A DNA stretch of 64,000 nt from Alicyclobacillus tolerans (GCF_900142255.1 NZ_FRAF01000013.1:1-64000), one strand, 5' to 3'. Shown: positions 45,299 through 55,208, counted from the stretch's first letter. The notes: generated by a model not told the origin, from the letters alone. Translations and numbers: made by a program.

Positions 45299-45982
45299 TT
45301 ATTCTGGATTCTCTTTCCACTCGGTTTGTCCATCCGAAAAAAATTCTTTTTTCCATATAGGAACTTCTTTTTTTAATCGATCAATCAGCGTCTTGCACAC
45401 TGTGAAAGCAATATCACGGTGAGCGGACGCTGCGGCACATATCACGGCTGTTTCTGTGGGTACAAGTGTTCCCACGCGATGCCAAGCCAGGGTTTTGACA
45501 CCAGGATAGGTGGTTTCCAACTCTTCACCAAGTCGATGCATTTGTAAAAGAGCCATATCCTTGTATGCCTCGTATTCTAATTTCTCCGTTCGTCTATCTC
45601 CAGTCCACTCTCTTACTGTGCCAGAAAACAGTACAATTCCTCCGAATTTAGGATCTTCAAGTAATTGATAGGCTTTTGACAAGTCAAGCGGTTCATCTGT
45701 CACCTGATAGTAAGGTGAAATGATTTCTATTTTTCCTGATCCCCCGCCAACTGGTGGAATCCATGCTATTTCATCTCCGTCTTTCAATAAAGTGCTATCT
45801 TCTGCGTACGACTCATGGAGAGCCGCAGCTGCTCTATGTAAATCCTGCTGGAGTTGAGGGAAAATTTTCGTGAGTTCAGAACGGACATCAAGAATTTGGG
45901 CATTTTCAGGCAACTCGATCCAGCACTCGTTGGTTTGAGCTAGTTCACGTAATCGGGCGAAAAATAGAACTTTGATTCGCAA
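45299..45982 (-). CDS. MoaD-MoaE fusion (molybdopterin synthase)
   Basis: 227 residues. Residues 1-81 form a ubiquitin-like MoaD domain ending P-P-V-G79-G80-G81; residues 84-227 are a MoaE domain with FSGTVRE, HRVGTLVPTE and a C-terminal KKEVPIWKKEFF catalytic block. Together they make molybdopterin from precursor Z. Free MoaD needs an exposed C-terminal Gly-Gly, so this protein should require cleavage after the internal glycines, as known for mycobacterial MoaX. Divergent from moaC. Confidence 0.9.
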   Translation of the reverse strand: MRIKVLFFARLRELAQTNECWIELPENAQILDVRSELTKIFPQLQQDLHRAAAALHESYAEDSTLLKDGDEIAWIPPVGGGSGKIEIISPYYQVTDEPLDLSKAYQLLEDPKFGGIVLFSGTVREWTGDRRTEKLEYEAYKDMALLQMHRLGEELETTYPGVKTLAWHRVGTLVPTETAVICAAASAHRDIAFTVCKTLIDRLKKEVPIWKKEFFSDGQTEWKENPE

Positions 45983-46157
45983 TGAGAGGTCACTCCTTAT
46001 ATGGAACGGTTTTTACCGGTTCCCATCCTGTCAATTTTTCATGTATGCTTAACGGAGACTCTATGAAGCTGATTCATAAGAAACAGTGTAAAGTTTAACT
46101 GTTGAATTGCCAACTAGACAAATCAAATAATATCCATAGCATAATGGAGAGATTAGA

Positions 46158-46670
46158 GTGACCAAAGAAACTCAAACGGATCGTCCCATTCAATTGACTC
46201 ATTTTGACGCTGAAGGTCATGCACATATGGTCAACATCAGCAGTAAATCTACTACTGCAAGGCGTGCAGTTGCGCGTGTTGAAATTTTCATGCAAGCAGA
46301 GACGCAGAAACTCATAGAAGAGGGAGGCTTAAAAAAAGGGAATGTCCTTTCAGTGGCAGAAATTGCAGCTGTGATGGGTGCCAAACAGACGGCACAGATG
46401 ATTCCGCTTTGCCATCCAGTGCCCCTTGAGCATGTTTCGGTACGACATGAGTTTTTAGAACCGCTAGAAGGTCAATCACGCCTGCAAATTGAGGTGGAAG
46501 TGGCAGCAACCTATCGAACAGGGATTGAAATGGAAGCTTTGCATGCTTGTTCAGTGGCAGCCTTGACCGTTTATGATATGTGTAAAGCGGTCGATCGCGC
46601 TATGACCATTGAACGGCTTCGGGTTGTATATAAATCAGGTGGGAAAAGTGGCACGTTTGAAGCAGAATAA
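46158..46670 (+). CDS. moaC: Cyclic pyranopterin monophosphate synthase MoaC
   Basis: 170 residues, acts before MoaD/MoaE in molybdenum cofactor synthesis. It has the LTHFDAEGHAHMVNIS start, IPLCHPVPLEHV and EMEALHACSVAALTVYDMCKAVD. GTG 46158 follows ATGGAGAG. Divergent from the MoaD-MoaE gene; the other moa genes are not in the window. Confidence 0.94.
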   Translation: MTKETQTDRPIQLTHFDAEGHAHMVNISSKSTTARRAVARVEIFMQAETQKLIEEGGLKKGNVLSVAEIAAVMGAKQTAQMIPLCHPVPLEHVSVRHEFLEPLEGQSRLQIEVEVAATYRTGIEMEALHACSVAALTVYDMCKAVDRAMTIERLRVVYKSGGKSGTFEAE

Positions 46671-46801
46671 CCTCACAAACGATAAAGAATCACAAGTTTT
46701 CAGAGTAGAGTATAGGCAACGAGGTTCTTACTGTTAGAAGTTTCTTTTTTTAATAGAACAATTTTCTCAAACTGAGTTTTTGAAAGATGGGGGTACACAC
46801 A

Positions 46802-48859
46802 TTGAATCTGATTGTGCTAGGAGCAGGCCAAGGAGGAGAAAAGGTTTTAAAAACTTTGGCTGAATATCGAGATTTACAGATTCTCTGTGTTGTGGACAAA
46901 CGTCCAGAGGCGCCTGGCATGTTACTTGCCGAGCAACTTCGTATTCCAACTGCGCCCGATGTTGATAGTGCTTTACAACAGGTGCAAGGACAAATAGACG
47001 TTATTTTGGAAGTTACAGGTCATACCGAAGTGTACATGCGTCTTCTAGAACGTTTTCCAGAACGACCCATTGTAGTGCCTGCTTCTGCTTTGCAGTTTTT
47101 TATGCTCATCATGTCAGAAAAGGAACGATTGATTGCTTCTGCACGTACTCGACAACGAGATCTGCAGAGAATTCTCAATGCTACGCAAGATGGCATGATC
47201 GGTATTGATGCGGGAGGAAGAGTAACTCTTTGCAACGCAGCTGCAGAACGCATGCTGGGTGTTTCTAGTGCTACTATGCGCGGCAGAAAGGCACATACCT
47301 GGATACCCCTTGAAGTGTATGAACCTATTCTCCAAGGTAAGGATAGCCCAGTCACTCAGATGCGTTCTCAAGCTGGTACAGATCTCGTTGTTCATGCCTT
47401 GCCAATGGATGATGAGACTCTTCAACGTGCTGGAGCCTTAGTTGTATTGCGGGATGTGACGGAAGTACACCGTTTGGCCGCAGAAGTCACCAATTTGCGA
47501 GAAGTGCAGCAGTTGCTTGAGGCCATTATACAAAGTACTCAGGACGCAATTTCGGTTGTCGATCAAAACGGCATTGGATGGATGATTAACCCAGCCTATA
47601 CGCGTTTGACAGGCCTTCCGCCAGAACGTGTGATTGGCCAGCCTGCCGAAGTAGATATTGCCGAAGGTGAAAGTATGCACATGCAAGTGTTGAGAACAGG
47701 GCAAGCTGTCCGCAACGTGCCACTGAAAGTCGGTCCTCTGCGCAAAGAAGTGATTGTTGATGTTGCTCCGATTTGGGTAGGGAATGAATTGCGCGGTTCG
47801 GTCGGTGTCATTCACGATGTATCGGAAATCAAGCAATTGACAGATGAGTTACAACGGGCTAATCGACTTATTCGTTCCTTATCTGCTAAATATCGTTTTG
47901 AAGATATTGTTGGTTCGAGTCAGGCGGTTATTCATGCTATCGACCAGGCGCGAAAAGCGGCGGCTACTTCTGCCCCAGTTTTATTGCGCGGCGAACCAGG
48001 GACGGGCAAAGAATTGTTTGCACACGCTATACATCAAGAAAGTCAGCGTGCGAAAGGTCCTTTTGTGCGTGTCAATTGTGCTCTCTTTTCTGAAGAAATG
48101 TTGGAGATTGAGTTGTTTGGACTGGAAGAAGGAGCATCTTCCAGTTTGTTGCGGGGGAGAATCGGCCTTTTAGAAGAAGCTTCTGGTGGGACCTTGTTTC
48201 TTGACGAGATCGGCGAAATGAGTGTTTCTACTCAAGCCAAACTGTTGCGTGTGCTGCAGGAGAAAGAACTGGTTCGCGTGGGAGGGACGCGACCGATTGC
48301 GGTTGATGTGCGCTTGATTTCTGCTACTCATCTGCATCTAGAACAGGCAGTTGCAGCTGGACGTTTTCGTGAGGATTTGTACTACCGAATCAATGTTATT
48401 CCTATTTTTATTCCACCCTTAAGATATCGTAAGGAAGACATAGAGGAGTTGGCTAAAGCTATATTACAACGACAAAATCAAGCTTTCGGTCGGAATGTGG
48501 ACGCAATTTCGAAAGATGCTTTGCAAGCGCTTATACGCTGGGATTGGCCTGGGAACGTAAGGGAACTCGAAAATGTTTTAGGTCGAGCCATGATGTCCGT
48601 AGGATACAGTGAAACGACACTATCAGCGCATCATTTGCCGCCTCTCGGGTTTTCTGTTCAAGAATTGGCAGGAGAAACAGGCGAGAGTGGCTATTTGCCA
48701 CGCCAAGGAACACTGAATGAACGTATGCAAATGGTTGAGCAGGCAATTTTGCGTGAAACACTTGCAGCAACAGGTGGCAATAAGACAGAAGCAGCTAGGC
48801 GTCTCGGTATTTCCGTGCGTACTCTGTATTACAAATTGGAAACGAGCGAAAAGAGATAA
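46802..48859 (+). CDS. BkdR-type bacterial enhancer-binding protein with altered GAFTGA motif
   Basis: 685 residues: an N-terminal Rossmann-like domain (V-L-G-A-G-Q-G-G-E-K-V-L), two PAS domains (about 118-235 and 240-350), an AAA+ domain with Walker A GEPGTGKE at 397-404 and FLDEIGEM, and a Fis-type helix-turn-helix at the end (NKTEAARRLGISVRTLYYKL). The sigma-54-contacting GAFTGA loop is GASSSL at 444-449, so classical sigma-54 activation is doubtful. TTG 46802 has GGGGG at 46789 (8 nt); ATG 46787 is in frame. It precedes the BCKDH operon and probably controls it. Confidence 0.88.
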   Translation: MNLIVLGAGQGGEKVLKTLAEYRDLQILCVVDKRPEAPGMLLAEQLRIPTAPDVDSALQQVQGQIDVILEVTGHTEVYMRLLERFPERPIVVPASALQFFMLIMSEKERLIASARTRQRDLQRILNATQDGMIGIDAGGRVTLCNAAAERMLGVSSATMRGRKAHTWIPLEVYEPILQGKDSPVTQMRSQAGTDLVVHALPMDDETLQRAGALVVLRDVTEVHRLAAEVTNLREVQQLLEAIIQSTQDAISVVDQNGIGWMINPAYTRLTGLPPERVIGQPAEVDIAEGESMHMQVLRTGQAVRNVPLKVGPLRKEVIVDVAPIWVGNELRGSVGVIHDVSEIKQLTDELQRANRLIRSLSAKYRFEDIVGSSQAVIHAIDQARKAAATSAPVLLRGEPGTGKELFAHAIHQESQRAKGPFVRVNCALFSEEMLEIELFGLEEGASSSLLRGRIGLLEEASGGTLFLDEIGEMSVSTQAKLLRVLQEKELVRVGGTRPIAVDVRLISATHLHLEQAVAAGRFREDLYYRINVIPIFIPPLRYRKEDIEELAKAILQRQNQAFGRNVDAISKDALQALIRWDWPGNVRELENVLGRAMMSVGYSETTLSAHHLPPLGFSVQELAGETGESGYLPRQGTLNERMQMVEQAILRETLAATGGNKTEAARRLGISVRTLYYKLETSEKR

Positions 48860-48959
48860 TCCTATTTGCATTTCGTGAAAACGCTTGCTTGCGTGTTTTT
48901 GCAGACTGTGCAATTTATTTCATGTTTTTAGCTTCTATGGATTGCTCAAAAAAATCAAA

Positions 48960-49016
48960 CTCCCAGCATCAAAATGAATCGACTATACTCATGAATGTCA
49001 TAGAGTCGCTGGGATG
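48960..49016. promoter_or_regulatory. Possible operator/promoter before the bcd-bkd operon
   Basis: CCCAGC and GCTGGG flank a nested CGACT...AGTCG repeat with a TATACT -10-like sequence inside. No -24/-12 sigma-54 promoter is found between 48860 and 49073. No good -35 accompanies TATACT, so this is a candidate regulator site. Confidence 0.35.
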
Positions 49017-49073
49017 AGCAAGCGATTCTTGTAAAGGATGGAGAGACTTTCATTACAGGAGGACTTATACAGG

Positions 49074-50165
49074 ATGGAAATTTTTCAATATCTGCAAACT
49101 TACGATTATGAACAGGTTGTATTCTGTCACGATGAAGCTTCAGGGTTAAAAGCAATTATTGCGATACACGATACTACCCTTGGTCCAGCGCTTGGTGGTT
49201 GCCGTATGTGGCCTTATGCTACAGAGGAGGAGGCTATTCTTGATGCGTTGCGTTTGGCGCGAGGCATGACTTACAAGGCTGCCGCCGCCGGGCTGAATCT
49301 GGGCGGAGGCAAGACGGTTATTATTGGTGATGCCAAAAAGGATAAGAGTGAGGCGCTTTTTCGCGCATTAGGAAGATACATTCAGAGCCTGAATGGCCGT
49401 TATATTACTGCAGAAGATGTCGGCACAACAGAAGCAGATATGAATTTGATTCATATGGAAACCAAGTATGTAACGGGCATTTCAAAAACTTATGGTTCGA
49501 GCGGGAACCCGAGTCCTATGACTGCGCTCGGAGTCTTCCGTGGCATGCAGGCGACAGCCAAATTGGCCCTTGGTAGCGACGATTTGGCAGGTAAGACAGT
49601 CGCCATTCAAGGATTGGGTAGCGTTGGTTATGCTTTGGCCGAAATGGTCAAAGAGGCAGGTGGTCATCTGGTAGTTACAGACATAAACGAGGATGCGCTA
49701 AAACGTGCTCAAAACGAGTTGGGTGCAAAGGTAGTTGGCATTCAGGAAATTTTTGAAGCAGATTGTGACATTTTGGCGCCCTGTGCACTCGGAGCGGTAT
49801 TGAACGACCATACTCTACCGCTTCTAAAATGCAAAGCTATTGCCGGATCGGCCAACAATCAGCTAGCTGAGACTCGTCACGGTGATTGGCTTCATGAACG
49901 CGGTATTCTTTATGCGCCGGATTATGTTATTAATTCAGGCGGCGTGATTAATGTGGCAGATGAACTGGAAGGTTATTCTGAAGAACGTGCGAAGAAACGC
50001 GTGGAAGGGATTTACAATATCATGCTTGAGCTTTATGAAGTCTCTCGTCGTGAGCATATCCCATCCTATCAGGCTGCAGACCGCATGGCAGAAGCTAGAA
50101 TTGAACAGATGCGTCGAGTGAGAAGCACATTCCTGCCTCATCAAAGTACAGTCTTGCACAAGTAA
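49074..50165 (+). CDS. bcd: Leucine dehydrogenase
   Basis: NAD-dependent deamination of Leu/Ile/Val to the branched keto acids. 363 residues. The Glu/Leu/Phe/Val signature [13 protein letters not shown] and LGGGKTVI (catalytic Lys) are present, with a Rossmann motif [16 protein letters not shown] 49074 follows CAGGAGGACTTATACAGG; the upstream frame is not used. First gene of the bcd-lpdV-bkdAA-bkdAB-bkdB operon; ptb and buk, found here in Bacillus, are missing. Confidence 0.93.
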   Translation: MEIFQYLQTYDYEQVVFCHDEASGLKAIIAIHDTTLGPALGGCRMWPYATEEEAILDALRLARGMTYKAAAAGLNLGGGKTVIIGDAKKDKSEALFRALGRYIQSLNGRYITAEDVGTTEADMNLIHMETKYVTGISKTYGSSGNPSPMTALGVFRGMQATAKLALGSDDLAGKTVAIQGLGSVGYALAEMVKEAGGHLVVTDINEDALKRAQNELGAKVVGIQEIFEADCDILAPCALGAVLNDHTLPLLKCKAIAGSANNQLAETRHGDWLHERGILYAPDYVINSGGVINVADELEGYSEERAKKRVEGIYNIMLELYEVSRREHIPSYQAADRMAEARIEQMRRVRSTFLPHQSTVLHK

Positions 50166-50189
50166 CAGCAGTGGAAGGAGAAAAAAGCA

Positions 50190-51611
50190 TTGGCTGAGCA
50201 GTCTTTTGACTTAGTAGTATTGGGAGGCGGTACGGGAGGTTATGTGGCGGCTATTCGTGCCGCCCAGTTAGGCCTTTCAGTAGCCATTGTTGAGAAAGAT
50301 AAACTTGGAGGTACATGCCTGCATCGCGGTTGTATTCCAAGCAAAGCACTATTGCGTAGCGCAGAATTGTTTGCGGATGTAAAAAACGGAGAAAATTACG
50401 GCGTTAGTGCAGAAAAAGTTTCGTTTCATTTAGAACATGCGATGGCACGTAAACAGTCTATTGTAGAAAAGTTGCATCGCGGCGTGGAATTCTTAATGAA
50501 AAAAAATCGAGTGGAAGTCATACGCGGGTATGGTCGATTAATGGGACCTTCCATATTCTCTCCGCAGGCTGGTGCTGTACGTGTGGAAAATGGTGAAGAG
50601 TCACAGATTTTGACGCCTCGCTTCACCCTCATTGCTACGGGCTCAAGTCCAAGAGCTTTACCTGGCCTTCCTTTTGACGGGAAACTTGTGCTTTCTTCGG
50701 ATGATGCGTTGCAGTTTGAACGACTACCTAACTCGATTCTGATTGTCGGTGGCGGAGCTATAGGCGTAGAATGGGCATCTATGCTTTCGGATTTTGGGGT
50801 TCAAGTGACATTGTTGGAATTTTTGCCGCGGCTTTTGCCTCAAGAGGATGAAGAAGTCAGTCGCGAAGTGGAGAAAATTTTGAAAAAACGCGGCGTTGCT
50901 GTTCAAACGGGTGCAAAAGTGATTCCTGATTCTTTTCGCAAGCAAAATGATGGAATGGAAATTCAGTACGATCTCGATGGTCAACAAATTTCTATTCAAG
51001 CGGATTGTATGATGGTGGCTGTAGGTCGTTCTGCCAATGTTGACAATCTTGGTATTGAGGCAACAGAAATCGAGATTCAACGCGGTGTCATTCAAGTAGA
51101 CGAGCACTATCGTACACGTGAACACAATATTTTCGCTATTGGCGATGTGATTGGTGGCTTGCAACTTGCGCATGTAGCAGCTCACGAAGGTATTCATGCT
51201 GTAGAAACTATGGCAGGATTGCACACGCACCCTCTGGTCTACCGCAACATTGCGCGTTGTACATACAGTAGGCCGGAAGTAGCTTCAGTTGGCTGGACTG
51301 AGAGTGAGGCCAAAGAAGCTGGCTATCAGTTGAAAATTGGTAAGTTTCCTTTCTCGTCGATTGGAAAAGCGCTGGTTCACGGTGAAGCTGAAGGATTTGT
51401 CAAAATGATAGCTGACCGTGAAACCGATGATTTGTTAGGTGTGCATATTGTTGGACCTCATGCCACTGATTTGATTTCCGAAGCAGGTCTAGCTCTTTTT
51501 GTCAACGCGTCTGCATGGGAAATAGGGAATATGATACATCCGCATCCAACACTCTCTGAAACTTTAGGTGAAGCTGCATTGGCTGTGGATGGATTGGCGT
51601 TGCATATGTGA
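50190..51611 (+). CDS. lpdV: Dihydrolipoyl dehydrogenase of BCKDH
   Basis: Flavoenzyme E3 that reoxidises dihydrolipoamide. 473 residues. FAD motif VLGGGTGGYVAAIRAAQLG, redox disulfide C43/C48 in GGTCLHRGC, NAD motif GGGAIGVEWA and the C-terminal HPHPTLSE His-Glu pair. TTG 50190 follows GGAAGGAG. Two stem-loops lie between this gene and bkdAA. Confidence 0.95.
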   Translation: MAEQSFDLVVLGGGTGGYVAAIRAAQLGLSVAIVEKDKLGGTCLHRGCIPSKALLRSAELFADVKNGENYGVSAEKVSFHLEHAMARKQSIVEKLHRGVEFLMKKNRVEVIRGYGRLMGPSIFSPQAGAVRVENGEESQILTPRFTLIATGSSPRALPGLPFDGKLVLSSDDALQFERLPNSILIVGGGAIGVEWASMLSDFGVQVTLLEFLPRLLPQEDEEVSREVEKILKKRGVAVQTGAKVIPDSFRKQNDGMEIQYDLDGQQISIQADCMMVAVGRSANVDNLGIEATEIEIQRGVIQVDEHYRTREHNIFAIGDVIGGLQLAHVAAHEGIHAVETMAGLHTHPLVYRNIARCTYSRPEVASVGWTESEAKEAGYQLKIGKFPFSSIGKALVHGEAEGFVKMIADRETDDLLGVHIVGPHATDLISEAGLALFVNASAWEIGNMIHPHPTLSETLGEAALAVDGLALHM

Positions 51612-51626
51612 TCAAAATGACCAAAA

Positions 51627-51679
51627 CCAGCGCTTAGCATGCTGGCTTGCGTTAAATACGATCACTTCTTTGGGTGATC
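51627..51679 (+). other. Intercistronic stem-loops between lpdV and bkdAA
   Basis: CCAGC/GCTGG (51627-51645) and GATCAC/GTGATC (51660-51679) form two short hairpins. They have no T-run and may tune stability or expression of the downstream E1/E2 messages. Confidence 0.4.
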
Positions 51680-51718
51680 AATCTAATAATCGAGATGCAT
51701 AGGGAAGGAGCTACTCTC

Positions 51719-52723
51719 ATGGCAACGCTTACAAACCATCGGGAAGTAGGCTTGAGCGATGAACAAGTTTTATTGATGTATGAAAAAATGCTCACAGCAA
51801 GAATGCTGGATGAAAGACTTTGGTTGTTAAACCGAGCAGGGAAAATTCCGTTTGTGATTTCATGCCAAGGTCAAGAAGGCGCACAAGCAGGAGCAGGTTT
51901 TGCTTTGCGCCCTGGAGTGGATTTTATAGCGCCTTATTATCGAGATCTCTGTCTGGTCTTGATTTTTGGTCATACGCCGCAAGACGAGTTACTCGCGGCA
52001 TTCGCCAAAGCCGGTGATCCGAACAGCGGCGGACGCCAAATGCCAGGTCATTATGGGGATCATAAATTAAATATTTTTACTGGCAGCAGTCCGGTCGGTA
52101 CACAGATTCCTCATGCTGTAGGAGCGGCGTTGGCTGCTAAAATGAGAGGCCATGACCAAGTAGCGTTTACTTCTTTTGGAGAGGGAACGAGCAACCAAGG
52201 AGATTTTCACGAAGCAGCAAACTTTGCTGGTGTACATCGACTACCCGTGATTTTCTTCTGTGAAAACAATCAATATGCCATCTCTGTTCCTTTGAATCGA
52301 CAGGTGGCTTGTGAGAATGTAGCAGATAGGGCTGGCAGTTATGGGTTTCCGGGGGTCACGGTAGATGGTATGGACCCAATCGCTGTTTATCAAGTCACCA
52401 AAGAAGCGGTGGAACGCGCCAGGAAAGGCGAAGGTCCTACGCTGATTGAAGCGAAAACATACCGTCTGGTTCCCCATTCTAGTGACGACGACGATCGCTC
52501 ATATCGTACGCGAGAAGAAGTGGCGAAAGCCAAAGAAGGAGATTCGCTAGAGCGTATGCGGAGCTATTTAGAAGAGATGGGATTATTGACTGCCGAGCAG
52601 CATGAGATGTTGACAGAACGCATCAGCAAAGAGATCAATGCGGCTACAGAATATGCGGAAGCTGCGCCTGCTCCAGAAGTTTCCACGCTCTTTGCGCACA
52701 TTTATGCCGAGGAGGGGAAATAA
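51719..52723 (+). CDS. bkdAA: Branched-chain 2-oxoacid dehydrogenase E1 alpha
   Basis: 334 residues. TPP motif GEGTSNQGDFHEAANFAGV...FFCENNQYAISV, an S-V/I-P loop, and the phosphorylation-like loop SSDDDDRSYR seen in BCKDH. ATG 51719 follows GGGAAGGAG. bkdAB starts the base after its stop codon. Confidence 0.94.
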   Translation: MATLTNHREVGLSDEQVLLMYEKMLTARMLDERLWLLNRAGKIPFVISCQGQEGAQAGAGFALRPGVDFIAPYYRDLCLVLIFGHTPQDELLAAFAKAGDPNSGGRQMPGHYGDHKLNIFTGSSPVGTQIPHAVGAALAAKMRGHDQVAFTSFGEGTSNQGDFHEAANFAGVHRLPVIFFCENNQYAISVPLNRQVACENVADRAGSYGFPGVTVDGMDPIAVYQVTKEAVERARKGEGPTLIEAKTYRLVPHSSDDDDRSYRTREEVAKAKEGDSLERMRSYLEEMGLLTAEQHEMLTERISKEINAATEYAEAAPAPEVSTLFAHIYAEEGK

Positions 52724-53707
52724 ATGGCTGTCAAACAATTTATTGAAGCTATTCATGATGCGCTGCAAGAAGAAATGTCTCGTGATGAGCGAGTATTTGT
52801 GTTAGGCGAAGATGTAGGGTTGCGTGGTGGTGTTTTTCGAGTTACGGCCGGTTTGATTGAACAATTTGGTGAACAGCGTGTACTCGATACTCCCCTTGCA
52901 GAGAGCGCTATTGTTGGTGTCTCGATTGGTGCGGCGGCCAATGGGTTGCGTCCGGTAGCAGAAATTCAGTTTGCAGATTTTATTATGCCTGCAGTCAATC
53001 AGATTCTATCGGAAGCGGCTCGCATTCGCTATCGTTCCAATGGCGATTGGGATTGTCCAATAGTTATTCGCGCTCCATTTGGTGGCGGGGTGCATGGTGC
53101 GTTATATCACTCGCAAAGCGTAGAGGCTTTGTTTACTCATACGCCAGGTTTAAAAGTGGTTATTCCCTCAACACCTTCAGATGCTAAAGGATTGTTGATC
53201 AGTGCTATTCGCGATCCAGATCCTGTACTTTTCTTCGAACACAAACGATTGTATCGACTTGTCAAAGAAGAAGTGCCTGAGGAAGCTTATACTACTCCGA
53301 TTGGAAAGGCAGCAGTACGTCGCGAGGGTGACGATATCACCGTCATTTCATACGGTCTTGCCTTGCATTTTGCATTACAGGCAGCGGAACAACTTGCTGC
53401 AGAAGGCATATCTGCACATGTCCTTGATTTACGGACATTGCGCCCTCTGGATGAGGAGGCTATTTTAGAGGCTGCTTCGCGGACAGGAAAAGTTTTGATT
53501 GTACATGAAGACAACAAAGTTTGCGGTGTGGGCGCGGAAGTATCTGCCCTCATTGCCGAACATTGTCTTTTCGAACTGGATGCGCCTATTGCACGCCTGT
53601 GCGGACCAGAAGTGCCAGCCATGCCTTTCAATGGTAATTTGGAACGGGAATACATGCTCTCACCAGCTAAAATTGCTGATGCTATGCGTAAACTGGCTAA
53701 ATTTTAG
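52724..53707 (+). CDS. bkdAB: Branched-chain 2-oxoacid dehydrogenase E1 beta
   Basis: 327 residues of the transketolase C-terminal type. LGEDVGLRGGVFRVTAGL at the start, FADFIMPAVNQI and the VHEDNKVCGVGAEVSA block. ATG 52724 follows GAGGAGGGG and is immediately after bkdAA. Together with the alpha chain it decarboxylates the keto acids and acylates E2. Confidence 0.95.
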   Translation: MAVKQFIEAIHDALQEEMSRDERVFVLGEDVGLRGGVFRVTAGLIEQFGEQRVLDTPLAESAIVGVSIGAAANGLRPVAEIQFADFIMPAVNQILSEAARIRYRSNGDWDCPIVIRAPFGGGVHGALYHSQSVEALFTHTPGLKVVIPSTPSDAKGLLISAIRDPDPVLFFEHKRLYRLVKEEVPEEAYTTPIGKAAVRREGDDITVISYGLALHFALQAAEQLAAEGISAHVLDLRTLRPLDEEAILEAASRTGKVLIVHEDNKVCGVGAEVSALIAEHCLFELDAPIARLCGPEVPAMPFNGNLEREYMLSPAKIADAMRKLAKF

Positions 53708-53733
53708 GTTGTTGAAACGAGGAGGTTTTAGGA

Positions 53734-55047
53734 TTGGATGTAAAAATGCCGCAACTGGGGGAGAGTGTGACAGAAGGTACCCTGGGACGTTGGTTAAAAC
53801 AGGTGGGCGATCCGGTTCGAAAATACGAACCCATTGCTGAAGTCATTACTGATAAAGTCACTGCTGAGGTTCCTTCTGATGTAGATGGAAGGATGGCTGA
53901 ACATTATATAGCTGAAGGAACAACTGTAGCTGTCGGAACGCTGATCTGTAGAATTGAGACGTTGAATGAGGAGAATACTGGCAGTCAACCTACCAGTTCT
54001 TCTGTTCCAGCGGATTCACCTTCGAAAGCTTCTTTGACAAGTACCTTGAATGAAGATCGGCATCAAGTAGAAAAGAAAGCTAATAGCCGTTCGTTGGGAA
54101 GATACTCACCAGCCGTTTTGCGGTTAGCTGAAGAACATCAAGTCGATTTACGGCAAGTCATGGGCAGCGGTGAAGGTGGAAGAATCACACGAAAAGATGT
54201 TCTCGCTTTTATTGAACAGGGAAGTCAACCGTCCATGGCTATTCCTGAAACCAAACAGACAGAACTCTCTTCTGCTGTTCCGTCTTCAGCTAAAGCTCCA
54301 GAGCACAGTCAACCCGCAGCAGCAGAGGCAAGAGCAACAGAAAATGGTGACTATACCGTTTTGCCTGCAACTCCTATTCGCCGTACGATTGCTCGGAGAA
54401 TGTTGGAAAGTAAGCGCACTGCACCACATGCTTGGACGATGGTGGAAGTGGACGCAACCTCCTTGGTACGTTATCGAGATCGGCAGAAAAAGGGGTTTGT
54501 TGAACGGGAAGGTGTGTCTCTAACGTATTTACCGTTCTTTATTAAAGCTGTGGCAAATGCGCTTCGCCAGTATCCAATGCTCAATGCTGCATGGGTAGAT
54601 GATGAGATAAGGCTGATGAAAAATATTCATATTTCCATAGCGATTGCTACCGATGATGCTCTTGTGGTTCCTGTTATTCATCATGCGGATAGACTGAGTG
54701 TAACAGGAATTGCACATGCACTAAACGACTTGGCAACGCGAGCTCGAAATGGCAAGTTGACGATGGCCGATATGGAAGGCGGCACGTTTACGGTCAATAA
54801 CACCGGAGCATTCGGTTCCATCTTGTCGCAACCGATTATCAATCAGCCTCAAGCTGCGATTCTATCCGTTGAATCGATTGTCAAGCGGCCCATGGTGATG
54901 GATGACGATATGATTGCCATTCGCCATATGGTGAATCTTTGTTTGTCACTCGATCATCGTTTGTTGGACGGATGGGTAGCCGGTCAATTCTTGAAAGCGG
55001 TCAAAGAACAAGTTGAACAGGCAGGCGAACATTTGACGCTTGGATGA
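53734..55047 (+). CDS. bkdB: Branched-chain 2-oxoacid dehydrogenase E2 (dihydrolipoyl acyltransferase)
   Basis: 437 residues: lipoyl domain (1-78) with lipoyl lysine K41 in TDKVTAEV, Pro/Ser linker, peripheral-subunit-binding domain (about 125-160), another linker and the acyltransferase domain with SLDHRLLDGWVAG (catalytic His/Asp). TTG 53734 follows GAGGAGG. Last gene of the operon; a strong terminator follows. Confidence 0.95.
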   Translation: MDVKMPQLGESVTEGTLGRWLKQVGDPVRKYEPIAEVITDKVTAEVPSDVDGRMAEHYIAEGTTVAVGTLICRIETLNEENTGSQPTSSSVPADSPSKASLTSTLNEDRHQVEKKANSRSLGRYSPAVLRLAEEHQVDLRQVMGSGEGGRITRKDVLAFIEQGSQPSMAIPETKQTELSSAVPSSAKAPEHSQPAAAEARATENGDYTVLPATPIRRTIARRMLESKRTAPHAWTMVEVDATSLVRYRDRQKKGFVEREGVSLTYLPFFIKAVANALRQYPMLNAAWVDDEIRLMKNIHISIAIATDDALVVPVIHHADRLSVTGIAHALNDLATRARNGKLTMADMEGGTFTVNNTGAFGSILSQPIINQPQAAILSVESIVKRPMVMDDDMIAIRHMVNLCLSLDHRLLDGWVAGQFLKAVKEQVEQAGEHLTLG

Positions 55048-55059
55048 GTTGCCAGGATT

Positions 55060-55097
55060 GGCCCCAAAGCCGCTTGCGGCGAGTTGGGGCTTTCTTT
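55060..55097 (+). terminator. Terminator after bkdB
   Basis: GCCCCAA pairs with TTGGGGC around an inner GCCGC/GCGGC stem, followed by TTTCTTT. Strong hairpin. Confidence 0.88.
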
Positions 55098-55208
55098 GCA
55101 TTTGATGCAGTTTGGTCTACACTTAAAGTAGTCCCAAGCTAAGAAATTTCGCGTTCCGCTTTCGAAAGAAAGTTGTGACGTTGCCAAAAGAAAGAGGGAG
55201 TGGCCCAT

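Noticed and set aside
48860-49073. Sigma-54 (-24/-12) promoter for bcd
   Set aside because: The best candidate near 48888-48903 (TTGCGT...TTGCA) lacks the GG at -24 with 12-bp spacing to GC.
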